64,000 bases of DNA from Colletotrichum lupini. Taxonomy: Eukaryota > Ascomycota > Sordariomycetes > Glomerellales > Glomerellaceae. The stretch spans positions 4,092,001-4,156,000 of the forward strand of contig NC_064677.1 in assembly GCF_023278565.1 (NCBI RefSeq), given 5' to 3'. The translations under genes were made by a program, and so were the position numbers. The notes under the pieces were generated by a model. That model was given only the letters and a program-made list of their open reading frames with translations, was not told the DNA's origin and ran no database searches. This document shows positions 37,501-48,952 of this stretch, piece by piece (position 1 is the first letter of the stretch; every line of letters starts with the position of its first letter).

Positions 37501-38901
37501 GAGCCGTGGCGCCGCGGAAAGGTCGTTGCCAAGGGCATCATGCACATCCAGTTCGCCGACTTTGTCTCTCAGATCATGACCATGACCCCCACGGGAAGCA
37601 GTCTCATAAAGAAGGCCTACAGCGCGGCGAGCTTCCTCACCTACTTTACTCGCAAGTCGCTCTCCCTTTTCCTGGCGCCCTTCACTCCTCTCCAATACCC
37701 CAGCGTCACCTACAACGGTTACGTCAACGATACTCCTCCCAAGGCATCCTTCGTCATCGTCGCACGGGACGGCGTCAAGACGCGCATGCACATGTGGGAG
37801 CCGACCAACCCGAGCATTGAGACCAAGAACCTCTTCATGATCCCGGGTGCCGCAGTCGATCACCAGATCTACGCCCTGCCCACGATCAAGTACAATGCGG
37901 TCAACTACTTCACCCGCGCCGGCTACCGCGTCTTCATCGCCGTCCACCGCATCGGCCAACTCATGGTCGCCCAGAACAACTGGACGACCTACGATGCCCG
38001 CCTGGACCTGCGGGCCTGCATCGAGTACATTCGCGAAAAGTACGCCGACGGCAACTCCCAGGAGAACAAGGTGTACTGCATCGCCCACTGCATGGGCAGC
38101 GTCGCCTTCTCCACCGGTCTCCTGGACGGCACCATCCCCTCCAACTGGGTCCACGGCATCACCTGCAGCCAGGTCTTCATGAACCCGATCTGGGCGACCC
38201 TCAACATGGCAAAGGTCAAGGTCGGCCCCGTCCCCATGGACAAGCTCTACAAAATGGTCCTCGGCAACTGGTTCTCCTGCAGCACGGCCAAGGACGACAG
38301 CTTCCTCCAGCGCGCCCTCAACGAGGCCCTCAGACTCTACCCCGAAGAGCGCAAGGAGATCTGCAACAACGCCAGCTGCCACCGCTGCACCCTCGTTTTC
38401 GGCCGCTGCTGGAACCACAACAACCTCAACGAGGCGACGCACCGCCAAATCGACCGGTTCTTCGGCGGCGTCAACATGACGCAGCTCCAGCTCCTCATGA
38501 AGCAAGGCTCCGAGGGCCACGTCATGACAAACGGCCCGCTCTTCCGCCCGCTCACGACGCCCGACAATATTCGTCGCCTCCGCGGCGTCCCCATCATGCT
38601 CTTCGTCGGCCGGGACAACGCCGTGCTCACCCCCGAGGCGACGGAGCGCACGTACGAGATCCTCTGCGACACTTTTGGCTCGCATGGCGGAGACGGCCCG
38701 AACGGCGGACTCCAGTACCGCCGTCGCGTCGTCCCTGGGTACGGGCACCTCGACTGCTGGATGGGACGCAACGCGTGGAAGGACGTGTACCCGTTTGTCA
38801 GGGAGGAGGTCGATCGCGTTGTCCGCGGCGAAGAGTACCACTTTGTCGACCCTGATGATAAGTTCTCTCGCATGGTGGACAGCGGTGAGCTGCTCTACTA
38901 A
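34552..38901 (+). CDS. GMC (cholesterol oxidase-like) oxidoreductase fused to alpha/beta hydrolase
   Basis: Five exons: 34552-35230, 35283-35399, 35467-36025, 36083-36610 and 36660-38901, 1374 residues. After a 130-residue disordered start, the FAD-binding motif DVVVIGSGYGGAVAASRLAR begins near residue 131, followed by GNGLGGTSLMNANVFLEAN. The GMC signature continues with VHPIGGACMARDD and DASVIPGAIGVNPFATITALAE, as in class I cholesterol oxidases. A linker domain (GFGFTEVMSGFV...) follows. From about residue 1000 there is an alpha/beta hydrolase: IAHCMGSVAF places Cys1105 at the nucleophile elbow, where lipases have Ser; FVGRDN gives Asp1280 and GYGHLDCWMG gives His1324. Sterol or lipid oxidation is a reasonable guess; the real substrate is unknown. 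No signal peptide. At intron 2 the acceptor CAG at 35466 keeps frame; the TAG 8 nt earlier does not. Exon 5 is markedly richer in C-ending codons than the earlier exons. Confidence 0.88.
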
Positions 38902-39486
38902 GAGTGAAGAGTTTCATCATTGTAGCATCATCACGTTGTTATTCGCGGTCGTGTATTTCTGGGGGTTCGGGATTTATCTCTCATCAGAGAGTCGGAAAAT
39001 TGTGTCGATACCCCAACATTCCTTCTTCAAAATGTAATGAGAGCGTGGGGATAATCTTCTTGGAGAATTCAAAGCGTCGGGAAGCAAATTGGATTTAGAC
39101 AGGGAAAAAATAAGGGGGAAATTTTACACTCACTGTGGTGGATAGGAGTTTGGGTTGGATCATGTCATTTTCTTCAGAAAGAAGCAGCAGTGCAGGCTCG
39201 CATCTGCATCATTCATTCCACAAGAGGTACTACAAGGTTACCAAAGGTAGATGCCAAATAATCAAACCTATCGGCATCAGAAAAACAGAAGCCACAGATA
39301 ATTGTACAGAAACGCCAGTGACCTTTGCCGATTTCCCAGTTTCATACACACATTAAGTCCATCCGTCCGTTAGTCTTGACCCGCACATCATCAAGTCCAA
39401 CATGATACAGACAGGAGGGGGTTCTGCCTCCCTCGCGAGACAAAACCAAAGTAAAACGTACTTGTACAGAGAGCATGCCTTCTCTC
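38902..39486. other. Convergent 3' spacer, GMC-hydrolase / GH78-like
   Basis: 0.6 kb of presumed 3' UTRs of two convergent genes, A/T-richer than either gene. Nothing else recognised. Confidence 0.6.
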
Positions 39487-42014
39487 TCATGAACCCCCAT
39501 CTCGCGACATCTCGCGCAGGGACGTGACGTAGTTTGCTTCCAGCGCATCCCAGTCAACCACTCCAGCCTCCCTCTCAACCATCTGCGGCGGCGCCCACGC
39601 TTCGTCAAAGACCAACCGGACATCGTCGCGGTAAATGAAGCTCTGACGGTGCCATTCATCTTCACTAGACGCCTCGATCCTGCCTAACGCCACGTCGAGC
39701 TGCTCCACGACCGCGCCCGACCCGTCGTCTTCCCACGCGATCCAGGCCATCGTCTTGCCGCCCTCAACGTCAATCTTGAGCGAGGCAGAGCCCCACTCGA
39801 ACGTCCCGCTGGTGAACCCCGGGGCGGTCATCTCAACGATCTGACCTCTCCGCCGCTTCTGCTGGTTCGTTGCCGCGGAGGATGTCGACGTGACAACACG
39901 GGTAAGCTTGACTTCAAAGACGCCCTGGGCTGTCGCGAACCCTCCTCTCGCGAAGCTGAGCCACTTTGTAAGGTGCGGGCGGACGGTCCACTCTGCGCCG
40001 GCAGGGGCAAGGAGCTGGATCCCCAGGATCTCCGAGGTAAGGGCGCTCGTGGGACCTGAGGACCAGCCGTGACAGTGGGAGTTGCGGGCTGCGGACCGGT
40101 AGGCCGGGTACTGTAGGCCGCCGTCGACCATGAAGCCCTCAACCAGCGTGCTGTTCGTGAAGCGGGGCCCGTCGAGGAGATAGGACCACTCGAGGAGCAT
40201 CAGCTCGACGGCGGAGTCGTGCTCGTCAGCCGCAGCGTGGGCGAGGAGCTCAAAGGAGGAGACAAAGGGCGAGATGACGTTGGGGAATTCAACCGCGGGA
40301 GCGCCGTACTTGCCCCAGCGGGATCGAAGTCTCTCGGAGACGACCGCACGTCGGGAGCGCGGCGTAGCACCGGAGATGAGGGCCCAGCTGTTGCCGTCTT
40401 GGGGTTCGGTGTGCTCGGGGCCGCGACAGCTGCGCCGGCCGATATTGTCCGAGTACAGACCGGTGTCTCCGCAGTAGAGTTGCTGGATGCCGGCGTTGAG
40501 AGCGCGGCGCACGCCCGACCAAACCCCTCGCGGACGTGCCGCGGGGCTGTCGTCGTGGAGCCACCCTGCTAGCTTGATGCTCTTTTCCAAAACGGCGCTC
40601 AGGATCGCGCTGGCTTCGAGGTTGTGGCCTGTCATCCCTGGGCGCAGCCAGTCTGCGGCGCTGGTGACGTGGAGGAGGCCGGTGTGGTCCACCTTATCGA
40701 TGCTAACGTTGAGAGCCTTGACATAGGCCGGCCATCGTTCTGCCAGCCAATCTAAGTCTCCAGAGTACTTGACGTAGTTGTAGGCGCCCAGCAGAGTGTG
40801 CAAGTGATATGTATCACTGAACTCGCCGTGGAGGCCCAATGGCGGGCCGGCCCATGGCAATGATCCATCCGCGTACTGATGATCGAAAAGTACGTTGAGG
40901 GCATTGCGGACAGCTACCATGTCATATGTGCTGACGGCGATACCAGGTACCGCAATAAACATGTCGCCGGGCCAAACGACGCGATCACGCTTTGCGCCAT
41001 CGGTCGTGACAGCCGTGCCGTTTGCGATAGTGAAGTTGGAGTACCAAGAACCCGTCGGCGACTCGTTATGGTCCCAGTCGCGGTTGTAGTCGATGATGGC
41101 CGAGCCTTCTCGAGGGTCGATTGTCGAGAGCTGGAGAGTGTATGCGCCGGCGTACCAGATGCGATTGAGCATGTCGCTCGAGCTGTGGAAGTAGCCCGAA
41201 TACGCACGACCGTTGGACTGCGAGGGAAAGGCGGTGCAGTTTACCCAGAGGCCCTTAAGCGTAACCCAAGGCTTCTTGTACGGGTCTCTGTCGGCAGCTC
41301 CTTCGAGTGGTACTTGTTTCTCGTCCTCTTCTAATACTGCCTGACCTTGAGGCCGGGGTACCTCCACGAAGCGATCATCTGTCAGAACAGGGTATTCCGG
41401 CATCGTCAACGTGAGGTACTTGAAGCCGCCGCGAATAAAATCCTTGCCAACGCAGACTGTGCCGGTCCTGTCGTCAAATTCAAAGTGTAACGGCAGGTCT
41501 CGGTCTAATTTCTCGGTCGTGGTGTCCGGCTGCGGTCCGGCATATAATGAGGACTCGGAGTACGCTAGGGAGATCTCGGGGTCGTTTCCGGTGGACGATA
41601 CATCGAAGCATACACTGTCAAGCAGCCATGATTAGCCAGGGACGACGCGCTCTAAAGGGCAGCGGGCACATAATCGTACCGTCCAGCAATGTTCTCCTCA
41701 AACTCCAGCGTCAACATCCCGCCAGGCCCAATAGTGATGCCGTGGTGGAACGTACGTCCCGCTTCGACGCCGACCTCCACGGCCTCCAGACCCGACGTCG
41801 TGATGTTCCCTTCCACGTCCCATATGCGATGCGGAACGATATAGGTCTTGTCTGCTGGTGCTTTTATATATCTTTCCCAAGGTCCCCTAAAGACCGGCGT
41901 GTCAGGGAGACTATTCGGATCGATGAACGGAGGCTGCAGTGCCGCCAGGATCATGCGCGGCGCCATCATCGAGACAAGGGATGCCCATTTCGCGGGCGGT
42001 GTTGTGGACTTCAT
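39487..42014 (-). CDS. GH78-like (alpha-L-rhamnosidase type) glycoside hydrolase
   Basis: Two exons, 42014-41680 and 41614-39487, 820 residues, with a 65-nt intron (donor GTACGA, acceptor GACAG). The central part is an (alpha/alpha)6-barrel, six-hairpin glycosidase: FHSSSDMLNRIWYAGAYTLQLS, WPGDMFIAVPGIAVSTYD, YADGSLPWAGPPLG, YHLHTLLGAYNYVKYSGDLDW, then NSHCHGWSSGPTSALTSEILGI and a C-terminal beta-domain. This layout matches fungal GH78 relatives that remove terminal rhamnose or related sugars; exact specificity is not readable. Asn-X-Ser/Thr sites (NCT, NFT, NGT, NVS, NST) suit a secreted protein. The N terminus from the 42014 ATG is only weakly hydrophobic (WASLVSMMAPRMILAAL), so a missed upstream exon with a true signal peptide is possible. 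Confidence 0.8.
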
Positions 42015-42992
42015 CTTTCCGGCTCAGTTGGGGCACGATAGGCGTTACAATCGACAGCGGGAAAACGAAGTCGACAAGTTTAAGAGTATAGCCAACAAGT
42101 CGAAGCCATGCGGAACACAACGTCTCGGGGGGTAACTTGCAACACCGGCGTTATTGTGCAGACGTAAAAAGTCCGGAGGCTGCAAGGGTTTTTGGGAGCA
42201 AAAAGCCGGACGCCCTGTTGAGAGGGAGAGGGATTGACGCACGCACGAGCTTTGGGTTGTTGCTTTGTTGCGAACAGAGTCCGTTGCAGATTTTGGGGGC
42301 CACCACGGGGTCGTTGCACCTGCCCTGCGTGCGTGCCGAGCTAGCTACCTACCCCGCGTCCCACCCCGGCCCCGCAGCCCCCGGCCGCCGATCGCCGCGA
42401 ACTCTATGCACCTATCCATTCCGGGCAGGCGCAGCCCTCTCCACACTATCCGTACCTTCATCCACATGCCGTTGAAGGTTTAATGCCCGTTGACAGCCGT
42501 TTCTCACTCGGAAAGGATTGATCTCAACGAGGACTATGATTCCTGAGAGCAAGGCAGAGGAAACGTATTGAATGACTAAGTAACCTCACCTATATTGAAC
42601 CACCTGCTGGAAGTGGGGTTGCAGCAGAAAATTGTCCAGTTTCAGACCACACCAAACCCGAGACGTTCGTTATCCACCGTATTTCAGACAACTACCTTGT
42701 CTCGTCGCGGCAAATGAAGAGTTTTCAATACGGGCACTTACGATATAACATCAAGTCTGAGTAATAAACTACGCGGCCAGCCATTGTGCGCGGCCTTGCT
42801 TCGGCCGCGTCTCTTGCTTGGAATGAACATCCCACCTCATCCACATCGGCTCTGCTTTGAATACATACTCAAAATAAAAAATGTGGGACGCAATGACGTG
42901 TGACGTGTTGCGTTGCTCACTCTATTTTTTGCCTCTCCATATTTGCGCCGGCATAATAATCCACAAAAAAGTATGGCATACCACCCGTTCTA
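42015..42992. other. Spacer, GH78-like promoter and helicase 3' side
   Basis: About 1 kb between two minus-strand genes. No gene supported. Frames here are short; one at 41911-42120 opens only from a TTG and is in another frame from the glycosidase. Confidence 0.6.
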
Positions 42993-45900
42993 TCATGCGT
43001 CTAGTCCGTCCAGCTCTATCAGCTTCGCAACCAGCTTGATCACTTCGTTGTCTGCGAGATCTAGTCCAGGGTTCTCAATCTTTATCGCAATCACGTCATC
43101 GACCATGCCCCTGAGTCTCGACACCAAAACTCCCAACCGCGCCCAGCCTCGAAGGCGCACCCATTCGTCGACCACCAGTCCTCTTCCCAGTGTATCCAGA
43201 CTGATGGCACCAGAGAACAACAGCAAAGTGTAGGCGTTGAAAGCTATTTGAGAATCAGCAAACTTATCTTCGCCTTGATATTTTCAATGGAAACTTACGT
43301 GTGAGGTCTCGGATGAATGTCTTGCTGGTGGAAATCATAGTAAAGTACGACATGAACGAGGCGTTACCAGTGAACCCTTGACTGCCGAAAAGCGTACTGC
43401 TGGGATGCACAAACACTCGGCCCTGCTCCTGAGCAAAGTACTTGATCAGCCGCGCCTCCGGATCCAACTCCTTCGCACCGGAAACCGTGCTAGTAAACTT
43501 CTTGTCGGGATACTGGATCCGCGCAATCTGCGGGTTGAACGCCGAGGCCGTAATCGCACGTAAAAGAGTCATGCCGGATTTGCTCTGGCTCTGAGCGGCG
43601 CCGGACTTGCTCGTCTCGACGATACCAATCTCACCGAGGGCAGAATAGTACTGCATTCGCGTTGCCGATATGTCATTCAGCGTAAGCCACGAGAGGAAGT
43701 TGTCGTCGCAAAAGTTGCGAAGTTGCCGCTGTCCCACCCCGTCGCCGCGCATCTCGTCCCACTGCTTGAAAGCCTCAAGATCGGTGAGCAGGTCGCCGTC
43801 TCCGTTCGAAAACTTCATGCGCGCGTCCTTGGCCTGGTCGCGCTTGTCCGGAGGCGACATGAATGGACTGCGGGTGCTGAGAATGGCGGCAATCGTGACC
43901 GAGTCATCCAAGCAGCCAAAGATGGCACCGTACACCATGAGTTTTGCGCATCGCAAATCGGCGGGGATCATGGCTAGTTGTTGACCTAGTGCGGTCATTT
44001 CGTCTCCGTCCAACGCACCCATTCTGCGCAAGAGCTTGATCGCGCCATCAACGGCTGTGCTATCAGGCGGCGTAGGCGACTGTGAGAGGAATCCGGCCAC
44101 GTTCCTCATACCCATGGCTCGTACGGACAGACACATCTGCTCCAACGGTACTCTTCTGATCTCCGGATCCGGTCGCTCAGCCATCTGTTGCTCCAGATTT
44201 TTGGTATACAGCTTGTAGCACTTGCCGGCCTGCACTCTGCCAGCACGACCACGCCGTTGCTTACACGCCGCGCGAGAAGCCCAGTTCTCCTCCAACTTTC
44301 TCATGTTGTTCACGGGGTCGTATGTAGTCTCCTTCACCTTGCCGCTGTCGATAACGGCAACAATGTCGTCAATCGTAATTGAAGTCTCCGCCACGTTGGT
44401 AGCAACGACAATCTTTCTCTTGCCATGCGGCGGACTGGCAAAGACCCGTTTCTGCTCTTTGGTCTCCAGTGAGGCATGCAGAGGCAGAACGTGTAACGAG
44501 GAGAAAGACCGCAGGACGCCACACGCCCTGTTGATCTCGGCCACTCCGGGTAAGAAGATGAGGATACCGCCCGACTTGCCCGTATGAGATAGATCCGCGT
44601 CAATCTCCCGTACGGTCTCTGCCAGAAGGTCGTAGTTGATGCGATGGCCCAGCTTTTGAATCACCTTGCCCATGGCGTCGCCTCGTCCGCCATCTCCATC
44701 AATCATGTCACCTCTGAAGCCCGTCATGTTGATGATATCGTCTAGGTAGAAATCATCAACAGGGTACGTTCTTCCAGCAATCTCCACCATGCCGACGTCC
44801 AAGCCTTGGGAGGTGAAGTAGTAGTTGAAAGATGCGGCATCAAGCGTGGCGCTCATGAGGACCAACTTCAAGAGGTTCTTCCTCGTCTTCATGACCTCCC
44901 TGACAATGGTCAGAAGGAAGTCTGTATCCAGACTACGCTCGTGCACTTCGTCAATGACAATGTGACTGACGTCTGCCAGCGACGCCGCAACGTCTTCAAT
45001 CTTTCCACCAGAAGTTTGCAGCCTCCTCAGTAGCACACCAGTCGTCACGAATGTGATTTTTGTGTTGTTGCTTCTACGGTTCTCGCCGCGAATGGCGTAA
45101 CCGATTTCGTCTCCAACTCTGCTACACCGTTCCTCGGCCACACGGTCGGCCAAACCAAGCGCGGAGATTCTCCTGGGCTGTGTCACAAGCATATTGACAC
45201 ATTTGCCCAGGCCTCTGTTGTACAGGTCGTCCAGAATGAACTGCATCGACTGCGTTGACTTTCCGGAACCAGTCTCACCACTGATGATGGTAACGTGGTT
45301 GTGTTCGACGGTCTGAACAATCTTGTCACGAACCTGCCACGCAGGTAACTTTTGACGCTTCGACATCATCTTCTCCCACGCTGGATCCTCCGTCCTTCTC
45401 AACCAGTCATCTCGTGATCGTTCGTCAGGTGTCCACGAGATTGGCTTAGGAGCTCTCTGGGATTTGTTCGAGGCTCTCTGTGACCGGGCTTCGTTGGGTA
45501 CCTCGGACGCCGTCGAGGCTACTGCTGAAATGTCCAACAGTTTGCCTGGCCGTTCAATTATGTCGTTGATATTTTGCTGAATCCAGTCAATGGCAACAAA
45601 GACCTTCATAGGCTCCTCCCAGTAAGAGTCGTCTAGATATCCAATCGTCTGCTTGATTATCGACAGCTTAATCTGCGCCGGGAGAGGTGCCACAACGGCA
45701 AAGTTGAGCTGGGCAGGGTAATTCGGCGTCTTGCGAACCTGAACGGCTGCCTCTACTGGCTTCCCTGCGTTCTTGACCTTTTCAAGCTTTACTTGGATGA
45801 TGTCCACCGATGTCCTCTTGAAGAGGTCGCCGAAAGAAGACTCCATCGCAGAAACTTCATCTTCCCAGAGCTCATTCGCCGAGACACCCGGGGGAAGAAG

Positions 45901-47076
45901 ATCTTCCGCGGTCGATCGCGACTCGTCTCCTGACACTTGCCCCAATAGGCGGAGCTGAAGGAGCTCGGCTGCCCGGCCTTCGCTACCGCCAGCCTCCTCG
46001 AGGACGCGGGCGCACAGGTCGAGGGCGTAACCAGATTCTGAGAGACGTTTGATGACAGCTTCTTTCTTGAGATCCATGGACGCGACCGAGATACCCGCCG
46101 CATAGCTCTCCGGCAGTGCCCATCGCGGCAGGTCATCCTCAGGAACGTGAATCAACAGCCACTCGAGCGTTTCCTCACGGTCCTTGCAAATCTCCGTAGC
46201 CTCCTCAACGTGACTTCGTCTGAATCCCAGCTTGCTGAGCTCGTCGACAATCGCCTTTTTCTGAGCCGCTGGTATTTGAATCTTGTTTGGGTTCCAAACA
46301 ACATACTTTTGAATCAGTGCCTCGACCTGGGTTCGCGAACGCTTGCCCATCTCAATCTTTGGCGCCGTCACCCAGCCCTTCATAGCGTTTGCGCCGGCTA
46401 GCCCAGATGCGCCAGGCATAGACTTTGCCTTCTCCTTGGCCGCCTCCGCCTCCTTGCGCTTCTTCTCAGCCGCGGCCTTGGTGTCCTTCCTCTCCATGAG
46501 AGTCTTGAACGGGTCCGCGTCGTACATCCACGCCTTGCCATCCTTGACGTCCTGCTTCTTGATTTCCTGGAAATCTTTCCACATGGACTTATAGTCGGGC
46601 GGCAGCACCATGTGCTTGTTCTGCATGCTGCACACCCTAAAGAGGGCATACGTGGCCGCGGCATGCCTCGCCTCCAGGGCAGTCGGCCTGGTGAGCAGAT
46701 GTTTGAAGTCCGGCGCAATCTTGAACGAGTCCAGGGTCATGAGCTCTTTCGTCTTCGGGTCCTTTGCGCTGAGGGTGATGAAGCAGGCATATCCCTCCGG
46801 AGTCTTGCGCATGTCGTAGACTGGCTTCTCCCACTGCTGCTTCTGGCAGTACTCATTGAAGAGGTTCTGCGGCAGCTTTCCGGTCCATGACGACCCGCCA
46901 ATGATCTGTTTGACGGTGGGCTTATTGGCAGCTGGACCGGCGGCCTGCTCCATGAGCGATAGACCGCCAGTCTTCTTGCCTTTGGCGCCGTCTTTGGAAG
47001 ACGATGCGGCTGCTTGCGCCGCTGGGGCTGGCGCGGCGGCCTTGTCCTTTCCCTTGCCTTTCTTAGGCGGTGCCAT
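42993..47076 (-). CDS. DExH-box RNA helicase with UBA and RWD domains (DHX57/Ucp12 type)
   Basis: Two exons, 47076-43299 and 43243-42993, 1342 residues; the 55-nt intron near the 3' end joins FIRDLT to PFNAYTLLLFSG. Order of domains: Lys/Ala-rich start; a dsRBD-like region (about 60-190); UBA (about 270-310, VDELSKLGFRRSHVEEATEI); RWD (about 410-530, MESSFGDLFKRTSVDIIQVKL and on); then the helicase with motif I GETGSGKS (about 595), Ia TQPRRISA, motif II DEVH (about 706), motif III SATL, and motif VI QRRGRAGR; then HA2 and OB-fold domains. The UBA-RWD-DExH order is that of vertebrate DHX57 and fission yeast Ucp12. The exact RNA target is not established by sequence. Start ATG at 47076 is the first in frame. 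The divergent HNT3 gene starts 592 bp away. Confidence 0.94.
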
Positions 47077-47668
47077 GGTTTGGTGGCGTGTCGAGGTGTT
47101 TGTCTAAGGGCAAGTCTGAGCCATGGAAAACGCTGTTGGCGGTGAAGACGAGAACGCAGTCGGTCTATCGTGAGCCACCTCAGAGTAACTGCGCGAATGA
47201 GCTCGTTGCGATGTCACTGAAAGCACTGGGAAATTTTATTTGCCCGTGGATTTCCCAGGTTGATTGGGGTGGTTGTTGGAGCCCAGTTGCAGAAAGCCAC
47301 TTGCCGTTAGCGGTTGCAGAGGCGGTTTGCAGTGGCCACTCAGCGACCTTTACGTTGATGGCGGCTGGCACTGGATGGAGGGGCACGGCTTCTCCTGCAG
47401 CTCCCCCGCTGTGGGTACCTCGATTATATTCTTTGAAGGGTCCGGCCGGATCTCTAAACTGCCTGATGCACATTCACATTTGTTGCCGTACCCAGGACAT
47501 AGCCTTTGGTCGCAACGAGACCGCAGACCGCAGCTTTGAAGCTACGGAGTCTTCTTTACCACTGTACTTCGTATAAAGAATGGCTCATTGAACACAGCGC
47601 ACACTCTGGGCCACACGCAAAGCCTTTCCCACACCCGGCCTTTAAACATCCCACCCGCAAGACAGACA
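47077..47668. other. Divergent promoter, helicase / HNT3
   Basis: 0.6 kb shared upstream region of two genes for nucleic-acid metabolism. Contains TACTTCGTA and TACGGAGTC, near matches to the dispersed 9-mer. No gene seen. Confidence 0.55.
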
Positions 47669-48578
47669 ATGGCGGGCACAGACTCGGATCCTGAAGACGC
47701 CATCACCAAGGATGAGATCCAAGGGACCGCCGCCGCGCCTGCACAACCGCGAAATGCGTGTAAGCCATCCTACAAAAATCTTCCCCGAAACCTCGCAAGC
47801 ATTCTGACCTTCGCGCCCCCCTTAAGTCGCAGAGCTCATGACACGAAAACGCAAGCCCGAACCGACCCTAGAACCTCCCAAGGCTTCTTCTCGAAACAAG
47901 CCCCCTCACACAAGCCGCGATGGCCTTGGTGTATACATCGAAAACCCGTCCTCCTTCCCTGCCTCGCGAGTGATCTACCACAATGACGATTTCGTCGCCA
48001 TCAACGACCTGTACCCGAAAGCCAGCGTCCACACGCTACTGCTCCCTCGATCCCCCAAATACACCCTCCTTCATCCGTTCGAAGCCTTTGACGACCCCGA
48101 GTTCTTAGCGACGGTACAAAATGAAGTCTTGAAGCTGAAGGACCTCGTAGCCAAAGAGCTACAGCGACGGTTCGCAACGGAAAGCAAGGCCGAGGCAGAT
48201 CGAGAAGCCGTGCTCGACGGACGCGCAGAGCCGACAGGCGCCGAGCTTCCCCAGGGCCGTGACTGGCACGCCGAGATTATTAGCGGCATACATGCGCATC
48301 CAAGCATGAACCATCTGCACGTCCACGTACTTTCGCGAGACATGTATTCCGTGTGCTTGAAGCATCGCAAGCACTACAACTCCTTCAATACCCCTTTTCT
48401 GGTCGATGTTGCCGATTTTCCACTGGCCCCGGACGACCCCAGGCGTCATCCCGGCCACGAGGGCTACCTCATGAAGATGGACCTTGTTTGCTGGAGGTGC
48501 AAGGATAACTTCAAAAACCAGTTTGCGAAGCTGAAGCAGCACCTCTCCCAAGAATTCGTCGAGTGGAAAAAGGAGTAA
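47669..48578 (+). CDS. Aprataxin-like protein Hnt3 (DNA 5'-adenylate hydrolase)
   Basis: Two exons, 47669-47759 and 47827-48578, 280 residues. Aprataxin removes AMP from abortive DNA ligation ends in nuclear break repair. The HIT motif is NHLHVHVLSRD (His-x-His-x-His), preceded by FVAINDLYPKASVHTLLLPR. The C terminus has the zinc-finger part LVCWRCKDNFKNQFAKLKQHL. The first exon encodes an acidic 30-residue leader (MAGTDSDPEDAITKDE...). The 67-nt intron must end at AAG (47826) to give NAFAELMTRKRKPEP; the CAG six bases later would join to an immediate TAG stop, and starting at the ATG 47838 would lose exon 1. Family identity is clear; the exon 1 join is supported by frame and the FAELM sequence. 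Confidence 0.92.
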
Positions 48579-48952
48579 AGACGGTAAGACCACGACTGCG
48601 ATATACAGGAGCGCAACAAGGGGGCAAATGAGCAAAAGCAAAGCGTGGAGCAGCACAACCTCAGCCCAAAGACGGAAGGTTGCGTCTTCACAATAACAAC
48701 CATAGAAGGGTGGAGACGAAATAGTCTCGTATTCAGCAAAAAGCATAGTATCTCAGTAACGGTCAGGGCCTCGCATGTCGCGCGGTCTGCAGGCGGGAGA
48801 GGACCAGGACCGTCATCGACACCAAGCCCACTAAACAAATCGGAAGCGATACCCCAACGCCTTCTTATGTTTTCCCCAGTGTCCGCCAGACGAAAAATCC
48901 CAAGATCCCGTGCGAAATGTAGCAAAAAGGTCTTCCCCTTTCGTCCGTTGTA
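48579..48952. other. Convergent 3' spacer, HNT3 / AT-hook gene
   Basis: About 370 bases of presumed 3' UTRs. Nothing recognised. Confidence 0.6.

Noticed and set aside
36991..38841. 616-codon minus-strand open frame opposite the GMC-hydrolase gene
   Set aside because: It lies wholly inside a clear sense gene with intact motifs, has no domain, and is explained by C/G-ending codons on the sense strand.
41911..42120. Frame at 42120 as a signal-peptide exon for the GH78-like gene
   Set aside because: It opens at TTG, not ATG, and is out of frame with the glycosidase; the ATG frame nearby meets a stop after nine codons.
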